Part shown: positions 22,622-31,396 of the stretch, piece after piece
Layout: each line of letters starts with the position of its first letter
How positions within the stretch are numbered: the stretch's first letter is position 1
Assembly: GCF_013409745.1 (NCBI RefSeq)
Contig: NZ_JACCBH010000001.1
Location: 558,001 to 622,000, forward strand
Direction of reading: 5' to 3'
Length of the DNA stretch: 64,000 bases
From: Microbacterium pseudoresistens
GTDB taxonomy: Bacteria > Actinomycetota > Actinomycetes > Actinomycetales > Microbacteriaceae
Translations under genes and position numbers: made by a program
The notes under the pieces: model-generated
The model's input: the letters and a program-made list of their open reading frames with translations, nothing else
The model's database searches: none
Told to the model about the DNA's origin: nothing

Positions 22622-23323
22622 TCACGTGATCAGCGCCGCCGCACTGGTGTGGACGCTCCGGAGCTCCGCCACCGATCTTCCTGCCATGCTCGGCCAGCGC
22701 ACCAGCGAGTCCGATTCCACGATGGTCGACGGGGCATTCACGGCGATGGTCGTGAGTCCCGCGGCAACCGAGGAGGTGACCCCGACGACGGAGTCCTCGA
22801 TGGCCAGGCACGACGCCGCCGGTAGCCCGAGAGCGTCGAGGCCCCGAAGATACGGCTGCGGGGACGGTTTCGGCTCCGTCACGTCACTGCCGGACACGAT
22901 CACCTCGAAGAGTCCCGGATCGAGCGCCCGTAGGATCGCCTCCAGCGCCTCGCGACCGGACATCGTGACCAGTGCGCAACGGATCCCGGCGTCGGCGCAG
23001 GCGATGAGCATCTCCCGCACCCCCGGGAGCCAGACCGGCGCGGATGTGGCGGCAAGCATCGCGGCGATCCGCTCGATCCGCGACACGACAGCCCCCTCGT
23101 TCGGGGTGGCGCCCTTTTTGCGGAAGCGGGCGGCCACGGCCCACATCCCGTGCCCGCGTATGACGGCCTGGTCGGCACCGGTCCACTCGACCCCGAGCTC
23201 CTCTGCGGCGCCCAGAATCGCGGCATCCCATAAGGGAGCACTGTCGGTCGATGTTCCGTCCATATCCCAGAGGACCCCCCGCAGCTCGGCGCCGGAGACG
23301 CGCTCCGCCTGCACTCCGCTCAT
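22622..23323 (-). CDS. HAD-superfamily sugar phosphatase / beta-phosphoglucomutase-like hydrolase
   Basis: 233 residues with all HAD motifs: WDMDGTSTDS (nucleophile and acid/base Asp; the usual DGTL/VDS is DGTSTDS here), a helical cap, LVTMSGREAL, KPSPQPYLRGL and AIEDSVVGV. It is translationally coupled to the sugar permease upstream (ATGA overlap), which suggests that it acts on a phosphorylated sugar brought in by that transporter. The exact substrate is unknown. Confidence 0.88.
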   Translation of the reverse strand: MSGVQAERVSGAELRGVLWDMDGTSTDSAPLWDAAILGAAEELGVEWTGADQAVIRGHGMWAVAARFRKKGATPNEGAVVSRIERIAAMLAATSAPVWLPGVREMLIACADAGIRCALVTMSGREALEAILRALDPGLFEVIVSGSDVTEPKPSPQPYLRGLDALGLPAASCLAIEDSVVGVTSSVAAGLTTIAVNAPSTIVESDSLVRWPSMAGRSVAELRSVHTSAAALIT

Positions 23324-24174
23324 GACTTCACCGCTCCCGCGGTGAGACCCGAGATCACGTGCCGCTGCGCGAAGAGGAACAGGATCAGGACGGGGAGCAC
23401 CGACAGCGTGGTCGCCGCCATCTGGATGCCCCACATCGGGCCCGCAAAGGGATCATAGAACTGCGTCAGGGCGAGGGGAACCGTGAACATCTCCGTGTCC
23501 CTCAGATAGATGAGCGGTTCGAGATACTGGCTCCAACTGTGCCATCCGGCGAGCACGACGACCGCTGCCAGCGACGGACGTACGAGCGGCGTGTAGATCG
23601 TCAGGAAGATGCGGAGGTCACTCGCACCATCCAGCCGTGCGGATTCACCGAGCTCCTTCGGAAGGCCAAGATAGGCCTGGCGCAGGATGAAGGTCGCGAT
23701 CGGTGCCGAATGCAAGAACACCGTGATGATCACCAACGGATAGTACGTATCGATCCATCCCAGCGAGGTGACCAGCTGGAACAGCGGGACGATGGTCGCC
23801 TCCGGCGGGATGAACGTGGCGCTCAGGAGAACGAGGAAAAGGATCGAGCTCCCCAGCGGCTTCACCCGTGCGAACGCATATCCGGCGCACGCTGACACGA
23901 TCACCGTCAGCGCGCACACCAGCGCCATGACGAAGACGCTGTTGAAGAACTGCCGAGCGAAGGGCTGCAGTTCGAACACCTGCGCGTAGTTCGACCACTT
24001 GAACTCGCTGGGGAAAAGGGTTGGCGGGTAGCTGAGGATCTCCGCGTCCGACTTCACGGATCCGAGCACCATCCACAGGATCGGCCCGAGGAAGACGCAG
24101 GAGATCACGATGAGCGTCAGATAGTTGACCCCTCTCCCGATGCGCACACGCGGGGTCGTTCGGCGCTTAGTCAT
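23320..24174 (-). CDS. Carbohydrate ABC transporter permease, MalG type
   Basis: 284 residues, six membrane segments, with the EAA loop that contacts the ATPase (ELGESARLDGASDLRIF). It overlaps the MalF-type permease by 8 bp and the HAD gene by 4 bp. No ATPase gene is in the cluster, so it probably uses a shared MsiK-like ATPase encoded elsewhere, as is common in actinobacteria. Confidence 0.93.
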   Translation of the reverse strand: MTKRRTTPRVRIGRGVNYLTLIVISCVFLGPILWMVLGSVKSDAEILSYPPTLFPSEFKWSNYAQVFELQPFARQFFNSVFVMALVCALTVIVSACAGYAFARVKPLGSSILFLVLLSATFIPPEATIVPLFQLVTSLGWIDTYYPLVIITVFLHSAPIATFILRQAYLGLPKELGESARLDGASDLRIFLTIYTPLVRPSLAAVVVLAGWHSWSQYLEPLIYLRDTEMFTVPLALTQFYDPFAGPMWGIQMAATTLSVLPVLILFLFAQRHVISGLTAGAVKS

Positions 24175-25120
24175 TTTCGGCGTACACCAGCTTCTTTCGG
24201 ATCGCCCACAGCACGCTGCTGACGACGATGATCATCAGGAGGAGGATGACGGCCAGCGCACTGGCCTCGCCGAAGTCATGTCGGCGGAACGCTTCGTCGT
24301 AGATCATGAACGAAAGCACGTTGGTCTCGTACCCTGGGCCTCCATTGGTGAGGATCAGGATCACCTCGAAGACCTTGAACGACGCCACCACCGTCAACAG
24401 GAACACCATGAAAAGCGTCGGCGAGACCTGCGGGATCGTGACGTGACGGAAACGCGCCCACCAGCCGGCCCCGTCGGTCTCGGCCGCTTCCAGCAGTTCC
24501 CGATCGACGGCTTGCAGACCGGCCAGGCACAACAGGACGTTGATGCCGACGTTCTTCGTGAGCTGGACGAAGATGATCACCGTCAGTGTGAGCCATCTCG
24601 ATCGCAGCCACGGTGTCTCCTCGGCACCGGTGAAGCTCACCAGGAAGTCCAGCAGTCCCTCCGGCTGGAGGATGAAGCGGCTGACGAGCGCCCAGGCGAC
24701 CATGGTGACCAGCGCCGGGATGAACACAGCGGCCCGGAAGATGTTCACTCCACGCAGGCGATTGTTCAGCAGTAGCGCGATTCCCATCGCGACGGCGATG
24801 TTGAGGAGGCTGAAGGCTGCGACGAAGAAGACGGTGTTGGTGAAGACGAGGGGGAATCGATCTCCGGTGATCAGGTTGACGTAGTTCTCCAGACCGACGA
24901 ACGTCGTGACCCCGGAGAGAGCGTTGATCGAGTTGAGGCTGAGCCAGATCGATTGCACCGTCGTCACGAGACCGAAGATCGCGAAGCCGATCAGTTGCGG
25001 GGCGATGAGCGCGTAGCCGAAGGCGTTCGCCCGGAAAAAGCGCCTGACTGCCGGTACCGGCGGGGTCTTGTCCCCGCCGGTACCGGTGCCTACAGCGCGG
25101 TTCTGCGCCAGAATTGCCAC
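24167..25120 (-). CDS. Carbohydrate ABC transporter permease, MalF type
   Basis: 317 residues, six membrane segments, EAA loop ELLEAAETDGAGWWARF. GTG at 25120 begins 6 bp after the binding-protein stop codon. Codons 12 to 23 contain a perfect 15-bp inverted repeat (25051-25086), so the start of the coding region would fold into a very stable RNA hairpin. The N-terminal 25 residues are Gly/Thr/Pro-rich and not conserved in character. Confidence 0.93.
   Translation of the reverse strand: MAILAQNRAVGTGTGGDKTPPVPAVRRFFRANAFGYALIAPQLIGFAIFGLVTTVQSIWLSLNSINALSGVTTFVGLENYVNLITGDRFPLVFTNTVFFVAAFSLLNIAVAMGIALLLNNRLRGVNIFRAAVFIPALVTMVAWALVSRFILQPEGLLDFLVSFTGAEETPWLRSRWLTLTVIIFVQLTKNVGINVLLCLAGLQAVDRELLEAAETDGAGWWARFRHVTIPQVSPTLFMVFLLTVVASFKVFEVILILTNGGPGYETNVLSFMIYDEAFRRHDFGEASALAVILLLMIIVVSSVLWAIRKKLVYAEND
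25051..25086 (-). repeat. Perfect 15-bp inverted repeat inside the MalF-type gene
   Basis: Arms CCGGTACCGGCGGGG (25051-25065) and CCCCGCCGGTACCGG (25072-25086) with a 6-nt loop. It lies near the 5' end of the permease gene, just after the binding-protein gene. Such structures often lower distal expression relative to the binding protein. Confidence 0.85.
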
Positions 25121-25126
25121 TGAAGA

Positions 25127-26422
25127 TCAGCCGCCCAGAGTCGGCTGGATCGCCGCGCAGACCTGCTGCAAGGCTGCGGGGATGTCCGCATCCTCGCCGT
25201 ACACGAACTGGTCGAGCGCAGCATTCAGCGCCGCCGTTGTCTCAGCGTTGTTCGGCGCGACCGGCGTGAAGGTGCCGTTCTCCAGGACCGCGGTGAGGAT
25301 CGGCTCTAGCTGCGCGGCATCCAGCACGGGGGCCGACTCCTCCATCGTCTCCGCGTTGAGCAGCGAGGTGCGGCTCGGCGGGTAGTATGCCGACAGCTTG
25401 CGCATGCTCTCCGGGTTGGTCAGGTACGCCACCAGGCGTGCGGCCGCATCCGTGTGCTTGCCCGCGGAGTACGCAACCATCGCTGACTGCCCGACGTGCT
25501 GTCCGGCGCCGCCGGGTCCGGCGGGAGTCGGAACCACGCCGTACTCGAAGTCGACATCCGCAAGGAGGCCGTTGCTGCCGAGATAGGCGATCGTCGTGGC
25601 GGCTCCTCCGCCCCAGAAATCAGCCTGCTGACCGGGCCGGGGCGTGATCTTCTCGTCGTAGACCATCTCGTGAAGCGCGGAATAGGCCGCCTCCATCTCC
25701 GAAGAGTCCATCAGGCACTCTTCGCCGTTCTCGTCCCAGGGCGTTCCGCCGTAGGCGCGGATCAGGGGCAGCATGCGCACCCAGTTCTTGAACTCGAAGG
25801 CGTCGAAGATGAGCCCCGTCTTACCGCTGTCGGCGGAGATCTTCTGCAGGTCTTCCCGAAGCAGATCCCAGTCCCAGGTGCCGGCCTCGACTGCTGCAGA
25901 AGGGTCCTCGAGCCCCGACTGGTCGAAGAGGTCCTTGTTGTAGTACATGATCAGGGGTCCGTTCGAGAACGGCACGCCGAACTGGGCGTCGCCGTCTCGC
26001 CACGGCTCCTGCATCCGATCCGCGAGGTCGTCGTAGTCGTACCCCTCGACGTCCTTCAGAGTCGGGTTGAGGTCGACCAGGGCGTCGGCATTCATGTACT
26101 CGATGCTGCTCTCCACCGGCAGCCACGAGGCGTCGGGCGGACTGTTCGACGCGAGCCAGGTCGGCAGGAGGGTGTTCAGGTCGCTCAGGGTGACGCTCTC
26201 GAAGGTCACCTTGGACACGTCGTCGTTCTCTGCGACGAACTCCTCTCCGAGCTCATCGAATAGCGCCAACTGATCGGGATTGGTCGCCCAGAGCAGGAAC
26301 CGCAGTTCCACCGGCTCGCCGGACGAGCCCTCGCCTCCCGACGATCCCGATGGTCCGGCGCATCCTGCGACCAGCGCGGCGGTCGCGACGAGTGCGGTCG
26401 CGCCGATGATTCGTCGTCTCAC
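25127..26422 (-). CDS. Extracellular sugar-binding lipoprotein of ABC importer
   Basis: 431 residues: signal peptide with lipobox LVAGC (C21), a Gly/Ser linker, then a family-1 solute-binding fold (LRFLLWATNPDQ..., APVLDAAQLEPIL). Start GTG at 26422 with a strong AGGAGG 5 nt upstream. It delivers a sugar or oligosaccharide to the two permeases that follow. Ligand identity cannot be read from sequence. Confidence 0.93.
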   Translation of the reverse strand: MRRRIIGATALVATAALVAGCAGPSGSSGGEGSSGEPVELRFLLWATNPDQLALFDELGEEFVAENDDVSKVTFESVTLSDLNTLLPTWLASNSPPDASWLPVESSIEYMNADALVDLNPTLKDVEGYDYDDLADRMQEPWRDGDAQFGVPFSNGPLIMYYNKDLFDQSGLEDPSAAVEAGTWDWDLLREDLQKISADSGKTGLIFDAFEFKNWVRMLPLIRAYGGTPWDENGEECLMDSSEMEAAYSALHEMVYDEKITPRPGQQADFWGGGAATTIAYLGSNGLLADVDFEYGVVPTPAGPGGAGQHVGQSAMVAYSAGKHTDAAARLVAYLTNPESMRKLSAYYPPSRTSLLNAETMEESAPVLDAAQLEPILTAVLENGTFTPVAPNNAETTAALNAALDQFVYGEDADIPAALQQVCAAIQPTLGG

Positions 26423-26508
26423 GTTTCCTCCTTGAATTGAGTTGCAACGATCTGTCTTGCATTTCCGGACCCGAGGGGGCTCCGGGGCTCTTGGTGGTAC
26501 CGGCCGCT

Positions 26509-27249
26509 TCAGGGCGCCGACACCAGGTGGACGGCACGTCGGAACACCGTCGCGAGACAGTGGCCTCCGTCGACGGCGACGGCATCCAGACCCTCGGTCT
26601 CACCAACGCCTTCGAGGAGGACCGCCTCCATGGACCTCTCCTCGCCGAGGTCGACCGCAGTGATCCTTGCGTCATCCGCTGCTGCCCCGTCGTTGGTGTT
26701 CAGGTACAGGCGGGAGCCGATGATCGTACATCCCTGCGAGTACGTGTCCTCGGTCCGGCACGTGAAAGTCTGCACAGGCCGAAGAGTCCTTGAGTCATAG
26801 CGGTTGATCAGCAGGCGGTAGCGCCGATCGAGCGCGATGTCCTCGGCCGACACCGTGACGAGCAAGCCGTCCTCGTCGATCGCGACAGAGGCGAGACGCC
26901 ACCCCGGATGCTCGATCGGGTACACCTCCGTGACCCGCGCCGACGCTGCATCGACGCGCTTGATCACCGGCGTCGGAGTACCGGCATCACACACGATGAC
27001 CTCATCGCCCCGTATCGCACTGTCATTGGGGTGGACCAGCTCGCCCGCGATGACCGTCTCGCGAATGAGGCGGCCGTCGGCGTACACCTGCATCACCGAC
27101 CCGTGGTGGAACACCAGCCAGGAGGCGCCGTCGCGGCACACGCTCTGGACGTTGTCGGGCCCGCGCTCCGGCGCCACAAGGTCGAACTGCTTCTCAGAGC
27201 CATCGATCCCTCGGCCGGTTTCGGCGACTCGGTGCGACGATGCATCCAT
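26509..27249 (-). CDS. Beta-propeller-like protein of unknown function in sugar island
   Basis: 246 residues without signal peptide or membrane segment. Repeated short blade-like units (GVETVI-type strands; SVAIDEDGLLVTVSAED, GCTIIGSRLYLNTNDG, LDAVAVDGGHCLATVF) suggest a small propeller resembling SMP-30/NHL-type folds, with low confidence. ATG at 27249 is chosen for the AGGAA sequence upstream. The operator-like palindrome at 27276-27293 stands directly in front. The binding-protein gene follows after 86 bp, so it may be first in the transporter operon. Confidence 0.65.
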   Translation of the reverse strand: MDASSHRVAETGRGIDGSEKQFDLVAPERGPDNVQSVCRDGASWLVFHHGSVMQVYADGRLIRETVIAGELVHPNDSAIRGDEVIVCDAGTPTPVIKRVDAASARVTEVYPIEHPGWRLASVAIDEDGLLVTVSAEDIALDRRYRLLINRYDSRTLRPVQTFTCRTEDTYSQGCTIIGSRLYLNTNDGAAADDARITAVDLGEERSMEAVLLEGVGETEGLDAVAVDGGHCLATVFRRAVHLVSAP

Positions 27250-27275
27250 GCCTGTTCCTGTCCGTCTGAATAAGT

Positions 27276-27293
27276 AAGTATAACGATACACTT
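27276..27293. promoter_or_regulatory. 18-bp palindromic operator, copy 1 (likely LacI-family site)
   Basis: AAGTATAACGATACACTT (forward). It matches the 18-bp site at 31263-31280 in 15 of 18 positions, including both AAGT/ACTT ends. It overlaps a TATACT -10-like box for the minus-strand gene starting at 27249. The neighbouring LacI regulator is the obvious candidate binder. Confidence 0.7.
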
Positions 27294-27339
27294 AGTTTCC
27301 CGAGATCTCTAGTCGAGCGCCGGAGGATCGCCCCGGGGC

Positions 27340-28248
27340 TCAGATCGGCCGAGCGGCGAGCGGCGACGGCCCCTGTGTGCGGCGGCGGTCCTCGTACATC
27401 TGCCAGAAGAGCAACCAGGGATCGAGCATGATCTGCTCGCCTCCCTCCTCCACTCGGAACACGAAGTGACTGTGCTCTGCGAACCCACCTGCGACGTAGA
27501 CGCCACCGGACTCGGCGTACTGCGTGCCGGCCTCGATCGACTGCCCTTCAGGGACGAGAAGACGGATCAGATGATGCGATTGAACGATCCACGAGGAACC
27601 GTCGTCCCAGCGGTGCACGCCGCGCCAGCGGTTGTTCTTGTCGCCCGCCGCAAGCGATTCGAAGTAACCGTGCTCGTCGATCCGGAAGGGCGTCCACAGC
27701 GGCGTGCCCGCCGGGTGATTGATGTCCAGCCCGCCGTGCGCGTCGACACCGTCGTAGGGCCCGAGCCAGGCGTCCTCCCCGCGGTAGCATTCCTCGACCC
27801 GCAATCCGCCTTCAGGCAACGGGCACCACGGGTGCAGCAGGATGGGACTGATGCCAGCCCTGGCGTCCCAGACGGCGAGACGGGCATGGCGACGGGGGAA
27901 GCACTCGCCGTGCTTCTCGGTGAGGAGATCTGCGATCCCCGCGACCGCGTCGAGCCAGATCCGCATTCCCATGACCACCGGCGGCGGCGTGAAGTTGGTC
28001 TGCGACGGGATCCGCCGCACGAGCTCGACCTGATGACCGTCGACCTCGAGCGTGCAGGCGATGCCGTACAGCAGGAGACCCTCGCCGTCGGAAAAGGGCA
28101 GACGACCGTGGCGGATCGGCCACGCCACCGCCTTGACGAGCCGGATCCTGCGGACCTGGCCGTCCAGCATCCGGAAGTGCAGTTCGTCGCCCTCGTCCAA
28201 CTCGATCGCTGTCAGGGTCGCCTTCGCCTCACGCCGTTCGGTGCGCAT
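27340..28248 (-). CDS. Cytoplasmic protein with M23/LytM-like fold
   Basis: 302 residues, no signal peptide. The second half reads like an M23 metallopeptidase: HGGLDINHPAGTPLWTPF (H-x3-D, like the first zinc ligands), a biotinyl-lipoyl-like LVPEGQSIEAGTQYAESGG, and HSHFVFRV (H-x-H), ending LDPWLLFW. The first 130 residues are unlike any peptidase. Endopeptidases of this class act outside the cell, so the lack of a signal and the placement in a sugar island suggest either another substrate or unusual export. AAGGA 5 nt upstream supports the ATG at 28248. Confidence 0.65.
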   Translation of the reverse strand: MRTERREAKATLTAIELDEGDELHFRMLDGQVRRIRLVKAVAWPIRHGRLPFSDGEGLLLYGIACTLEVDGHQVELVRRIPSQTNFTPPPVVMGMRIWLDAVAGIADLLTEKHGECFPRRHARLAVWDARAGISPILLHPWCPLPEGGLRVEECYRGEDAWLGPYDGVDAHGGLDINHPAGTPLWTPFRIDEHGYFESLAAGDKNNRWRGVHRWDDGSSWIVQSHHLIRLLVPEGQSIEAGTQYAESGGVYVAGGFAEHSHFVFRVEEGGEQIMLDPWLLFWQMYEDRRRTQGPSPLAARPI

Positions 28249-28405
28249 GTCGTTCCTTCCTCTCTCCGCCTCGTCGCCCTGTCTTCGGCGTTCGGGCGAC
28301 CGGGAGCGCTCGCTCCCTTCGCAACCCTAGTGTTACGATTGACCTGGCCGCAGAGTCTCCCCGATCTGCTGATGACGCGCCGCAGAGCCGGAGGTTTACC
28401 CGCCC

Positions 28406-29416
28406 ATGACGAAGAAGGCGCGTCTCGCGGAGGTGGCGAAGCTCGCGGGCGTCTCGCCCGGGCTCGTCTCGCGACTTCTCAATGAGGACCCGACGCTCAA
28501 GGTTCGTGCAGAGACGCGCAGTCGTGTGATGTCGGCCATCGAGATGCTGCAGTACACCCCCGATGCGTCGGCGCGTGCTCTGCGAAGTTCGCAGACCGGG
28601 CTCCTGGGGTTCGCCCTGTACCACGTCACCGACCCGATCTACGCTCAGATGGTCGACAGCGCCCAGTCGGCGGCGGCCGATGCCGGGTATTCGCTGATGC
28701 TGCTCAACGCGGGTGAGCTCGCCGAGCATCCGACAGTGTTCCGCCGCCTCGTGCACGGTCGTCGGGTGGACGGGCTGCTGGTTCAGGGAGGCTACTCGGA
28801 CGACGTCTCCGCGCTGCAGGATGCCAGAGCCGTGCCGTCCGTGCTGTTCAACTCGGACGCACTCCCCGGCTTCCGAACGGTGCGTCTCGACGACGTCGCT
28901 GCCGCCCGCCTCGCCACGGAGCATCTGATCGAACTCGGGCACGCGAGCATTGCGTTCGTCGGCGCTGAGGGCAACTCTTCGAACCGCCGCTACCAGGGGT
29001 ATGTGACGGCGATGACCGATGCCAAACTCACGCCGCATCCGCCGATCGCGGGCGGATGGGACGCCTCGCCCGCACGTGCGGTCACAGAACGCTACCTCGC
29101 CAGCGGGGGCACAGCAAGCGCGTTCGTCGTGGTCTCTGCCACAAGTGCGCTCGGTGTCCACGCCGGCGTCCTCGCGAGCGGCTTGACGATCCCGGGCGAC
29201 ATCTCGATCGTCAGCATCCACGACACCTGGTTCGCACCACATCTGAGTCCGGGGCTCACCGTCGCCGCGACGGCCCTGGGCGATCTCGGCCGACTCGCGG
29301 TGGACGTTCTCGTCGCGCAGATCGCCTCGCCGCAGGACGGCGAAGTCGTCCTCCGACAGCCTCCGCCGGAGCTCATCCGGCGAGCGTCGAGCGCGGCCCC
29401 GCGAAGCGCGCGCTGA
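28406..29416 (+). CDS. LacI-family transcriptional regulator
   Basis: 336 residues: N-terminal helix-turn-helix (residues about 7-26, LAEVAKLAGVSPGLVSRLLN) and hinge, then a periplasmic-binding-protein-like effector domain (LLGFALYHVTDP..., VRLDDVAAARLATEHLIELGH). It is divergent from the 27340-28248 gene. A weakly matching operator half (AGTGTTACGATT, from 28330) lies between the two. It is the likely controller of the 18-bp palindromes at 27276 and 31263; effector unknown. Confidence 0.93.
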   Translation: MTKKARLAEVAKLAGVSPGLVSRLLNEDPTLKVRAETRSRVMSAIEMLQYTPDASARALRSSQTGLLGFALYHVTDPIYAQMVDSAQSAAADAGYSLMLLNAGELAEHPTVFRRLVHGRRVDGLLVQGGYSDDVSALQDARAVPSVLFNSDALPGFRTVRLDDVAAARLATEHLIELGHASIAFVGAEGNSSNRRYQGYVTAMTDAKLTPHPPIAGGWDASPARAVTERYLASGGTASAFVVVSATSALGVHAGVLASGLTIPGDISIVSIHDTWFAPHLSPGLTVAATALGDLGRLAVDVLVAQIASPQDGEVVLRQPPPELIRRASSAAPRSAR

Positions 29417-29424
29417 GATCACGG

Positions 29425-30117
29425 TCATTCGTATTCCTCGTCGTCGACCCATGCGACCGAACGCACGCCGTCGATGGCGCCGACCGCGTCGACCAAGGCA
29501 CTGGCATCGCCCCTGCCTTCGGCGCTGAGCATGACCCTGACCGCACCGGATCCCCGAAAGTCCTTGTCGGCGCTCAGCTGAGAGACCTGGAAACGGTGGT
29601 CGGTGACCACCTTGATCACCGCACGGAGCACGCCGAGCCCGTCGGGATACTCGACGCAGAGGACGGCCTCCGACCGTCGGCGCAGCCGGTTCAGCCGAGG
29701 GCCGATCGCGATGATGAAATAGTGGCAGCCGACGACCACCGCCGCGATGATGAAAAGTCGTCCTCCAGCGGCCATACCCACCGCAGCGACGAGCCAAATG
29801 GAGGCCGCCGTGGTGAGCCCGCGCACGGCGTCCGAACGGAAGACGATCAGGCCTGCCCCGAGAAACCCTACTCCCGACACGATCTGGGCCGCTACGCGCG
29901 TGGGATCGATGCTGACCGCGTCGACCCCCGTCACGTCTACGAACCCATACTTCGATACGAGCATGAACAGGCAGGAGCCAACTCCCACCAGGGAGTGGGT
30001 TCGAACGCCGGCGTTCTTCGAGCGGAGCTGACGCTCGAGTCCGACCGCCATGGAGAGCACCAGCGCGACTGCGATCTCCGGCAGCACCTTCAGCTGAAGC
30101 AGCCAAATGCTCTCCAT
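29425..30117 (-). CDS. MgtC/SapB-family membrane protein
   Basis: 230 residues: about five membrane segments (residues 1-140) with the family sequence AVGLERQLRSKNAGVRTHSLV and GVGFLGAGLI, then a C-terminal ACT-like soluble domain of about 90 residues. Members of this family influence Mg homeostasis and ATP synthase in pathogens; the role in this organism is unknown. It starts 12 bp after the stop of the secreted protein gene with GGAG in the gap, so the two are cotranscribed. Confidence 0.88.
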   Translation of the reverse strand: MESIWLLQLKVLPEIAVALVLSMAVGLERQLRSKNAGVRTHSLVGVGSCLFMLVSKYGFVDVTGVDAVSIDPTRVAAQIVSGVGFLGAGLIVFRSDAVRGLTTAASIWLVAAVGMAAGGRLFIIAAVVVGCHYFIIAIGPRLNRLRRRSEAVLCVEYPDGLGVLRAVIKVVTDHRFQVSQLSADKDFRGSGAVRVMLSAEGRGDASALVDAVGAIDGVRSVAWVDDEEYE

Positions 30118-30129
30118 GGATGCCGTCTC

Positions 30130-31176
30130 CTACTGACCGGTGAGCTTGTGGATGCGGTCGATGTACGTCACGCCATCCGGGTGCACGATGTTGGATGCGA
30201 CGAACAGCTTGCCGTTGCTGTCAAGCGCGATGCCTTCGAACTCGAAGAGCGTTGCCGCCGATGCGGGAACGGTCAGATCGGCCCATCGGACGGGCGTGTA
30301 GACCTTGTTGTTCGTGACCGTGCCCAGCGTGGCGAAGATGATGCGGTTCTTGAGTCCGGTCGCCGTGCCTACTGTGTTCTTGCCATCCCATACGGGGATG
30401 AGGATCTGATCCTTCTCCGGGTTGTAGGCGATGTCCTGTCCGATGTTGAACGTCGTGGTCGTCGGGACGAAGAACTTATTGCCGAGCTCGAAGTAGTCGC
30501 CGACGATCGTCGCGATGTAGTACGGACGGCGGATAAGATTCGAGTCGTTGGGATCGGGGATGCTCTCATTGGCGGTTCCGACGATCCAGGTGCCGTCGCC
30601 TCTGTAGGCGATCGACGCGATCTTCTTGTTCGACGTCCCCTTGCGCGCGTTGAAGAGCTTTGTGATCTCGCCCTGATTGTTGATCTGTGCGACCTGGGGA
30701 TCTCCGGGCGATTTGAGCGTGGGCACGTAGAAGGAACCGACCTCGAGATAGTCCGTGCCCGGGGTGCGGTAGTAGGCCAAACCGTTGGCGTGGCCGAGCG
30801 AGTAGGGCTCCGTACTTCCCTTCAACCGAACCGTGTAGTCGGCCTTCACCGCGTTGGGGGTGTTGAAATCGTTGATGTGGGAGAAGGTCGCCCATCCGGT
30901 CTGATCGGTGCCGGAGTGGTCGGACTTGAGCACGTAGGCGTCGCTGTCGCCGACGATGTAGAGCCCGTTGACACTTCCCACGCGGCGTGTGACGCCGTCC
31001 GACGTGATGTACGTGTCGGGGATGTCGGCGATGGCCGTTCTGTTGAGAGTCGTGATCGGCGGATTCGTCGTCGCCGACGCGCCTGTGCCCAGTGTCACGA
31101 CCATCGCGCTGGCTAGCACGAGCGCAGGCACCGATCTCCCCGGGCGCATCCACGTCCGGATCGTCTTCTTGTTCAT
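30130..31176 (-). CDS. Secreted protein of unknown function, probably beta-propeller
   Basis: 348 residues with a Sec signal peptide (basic start, hydrophobic core, cleavage near GASA-TT at about 36). The mature part is rich in beta-strand-like repeats (GLYIVGDSDAYVLKS, WIVGTANES, FEGIALDSNGKLFVASN) and has no cysteines or catalytic motif I recognise; it looks like an extracellular propeller that may bind or cleave a glycan or lipid. AAGGAGG 9 nt upstream supports the ATG at 31176. The 18-bp operator at 31263 lies 87 bp upstream. Confidence 0.7.
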   Translation of the reverse strand: MNKKTIRTWMRPGRSVPALVLASAMVVTLGTGASATTNPPITTLNRTAIADIPDTYITSDGVTRRVGSVNGLYIVGDSDAYVLKSDHSGTDQTGWATFSHINDFNTPNAVKADYTVRLKGSTEPYSLGHANGLAYYRTPGTDYLEVGSFYVPTLKSPGDPQVAQINNQGEITKLFNARKGTSNKKIASIAYRGDGTWIVGTANESIPDPNDSNLIRRPYYIATIVGDYFELGNKFFVPTTTTFNIGQDIAYNPEKDQILIPVWDGKNTVGTATGLKNRIIFATLGTVTNNKVYTPVRWADLTVPASAATLFEFEGIALDSNGKLFVASNIVHPDGVTYIDRIHKLTGQ

Positions 31177-31262
31177 ATCTCAACGCCTCCTTGCGTCTTG
31201 TGCATCACTGATGTGCCGACCGTCGGGCGCTCCTTTTGTGCGTACGATGATGGAATCTTGAC

Positions 31263-31280
31263 AAGTATATCCTTATACTT
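31263..31280. promoter_or_regulatory. 18-bp palindromic operator, copy 2 (likely LacI-family site)
   Basis: AAGTATATCCTTATACTT: perfect 7-bp arms around TCCT, between divergent genes at 31176 (minus) and 31397 (plus). TTGACA (31258-31263), a possible -35 for the plus strand, overlaps its left end, and TATACT on the minus strand could be a -10. It is followed by a further half-site, CAAGTATT. Confidence 0.75.
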
Positions 31281-31396
31281 CAAGTATTGTTCTCGGACGT
31301 CCTACGGCTGCCTTAGAAAAAGCCAGTGTTCTCAGGCGCAGATCGGACGACGGAATCATCCCGTATAACTATTTATCGACGAGGACCAGGTGAAGG

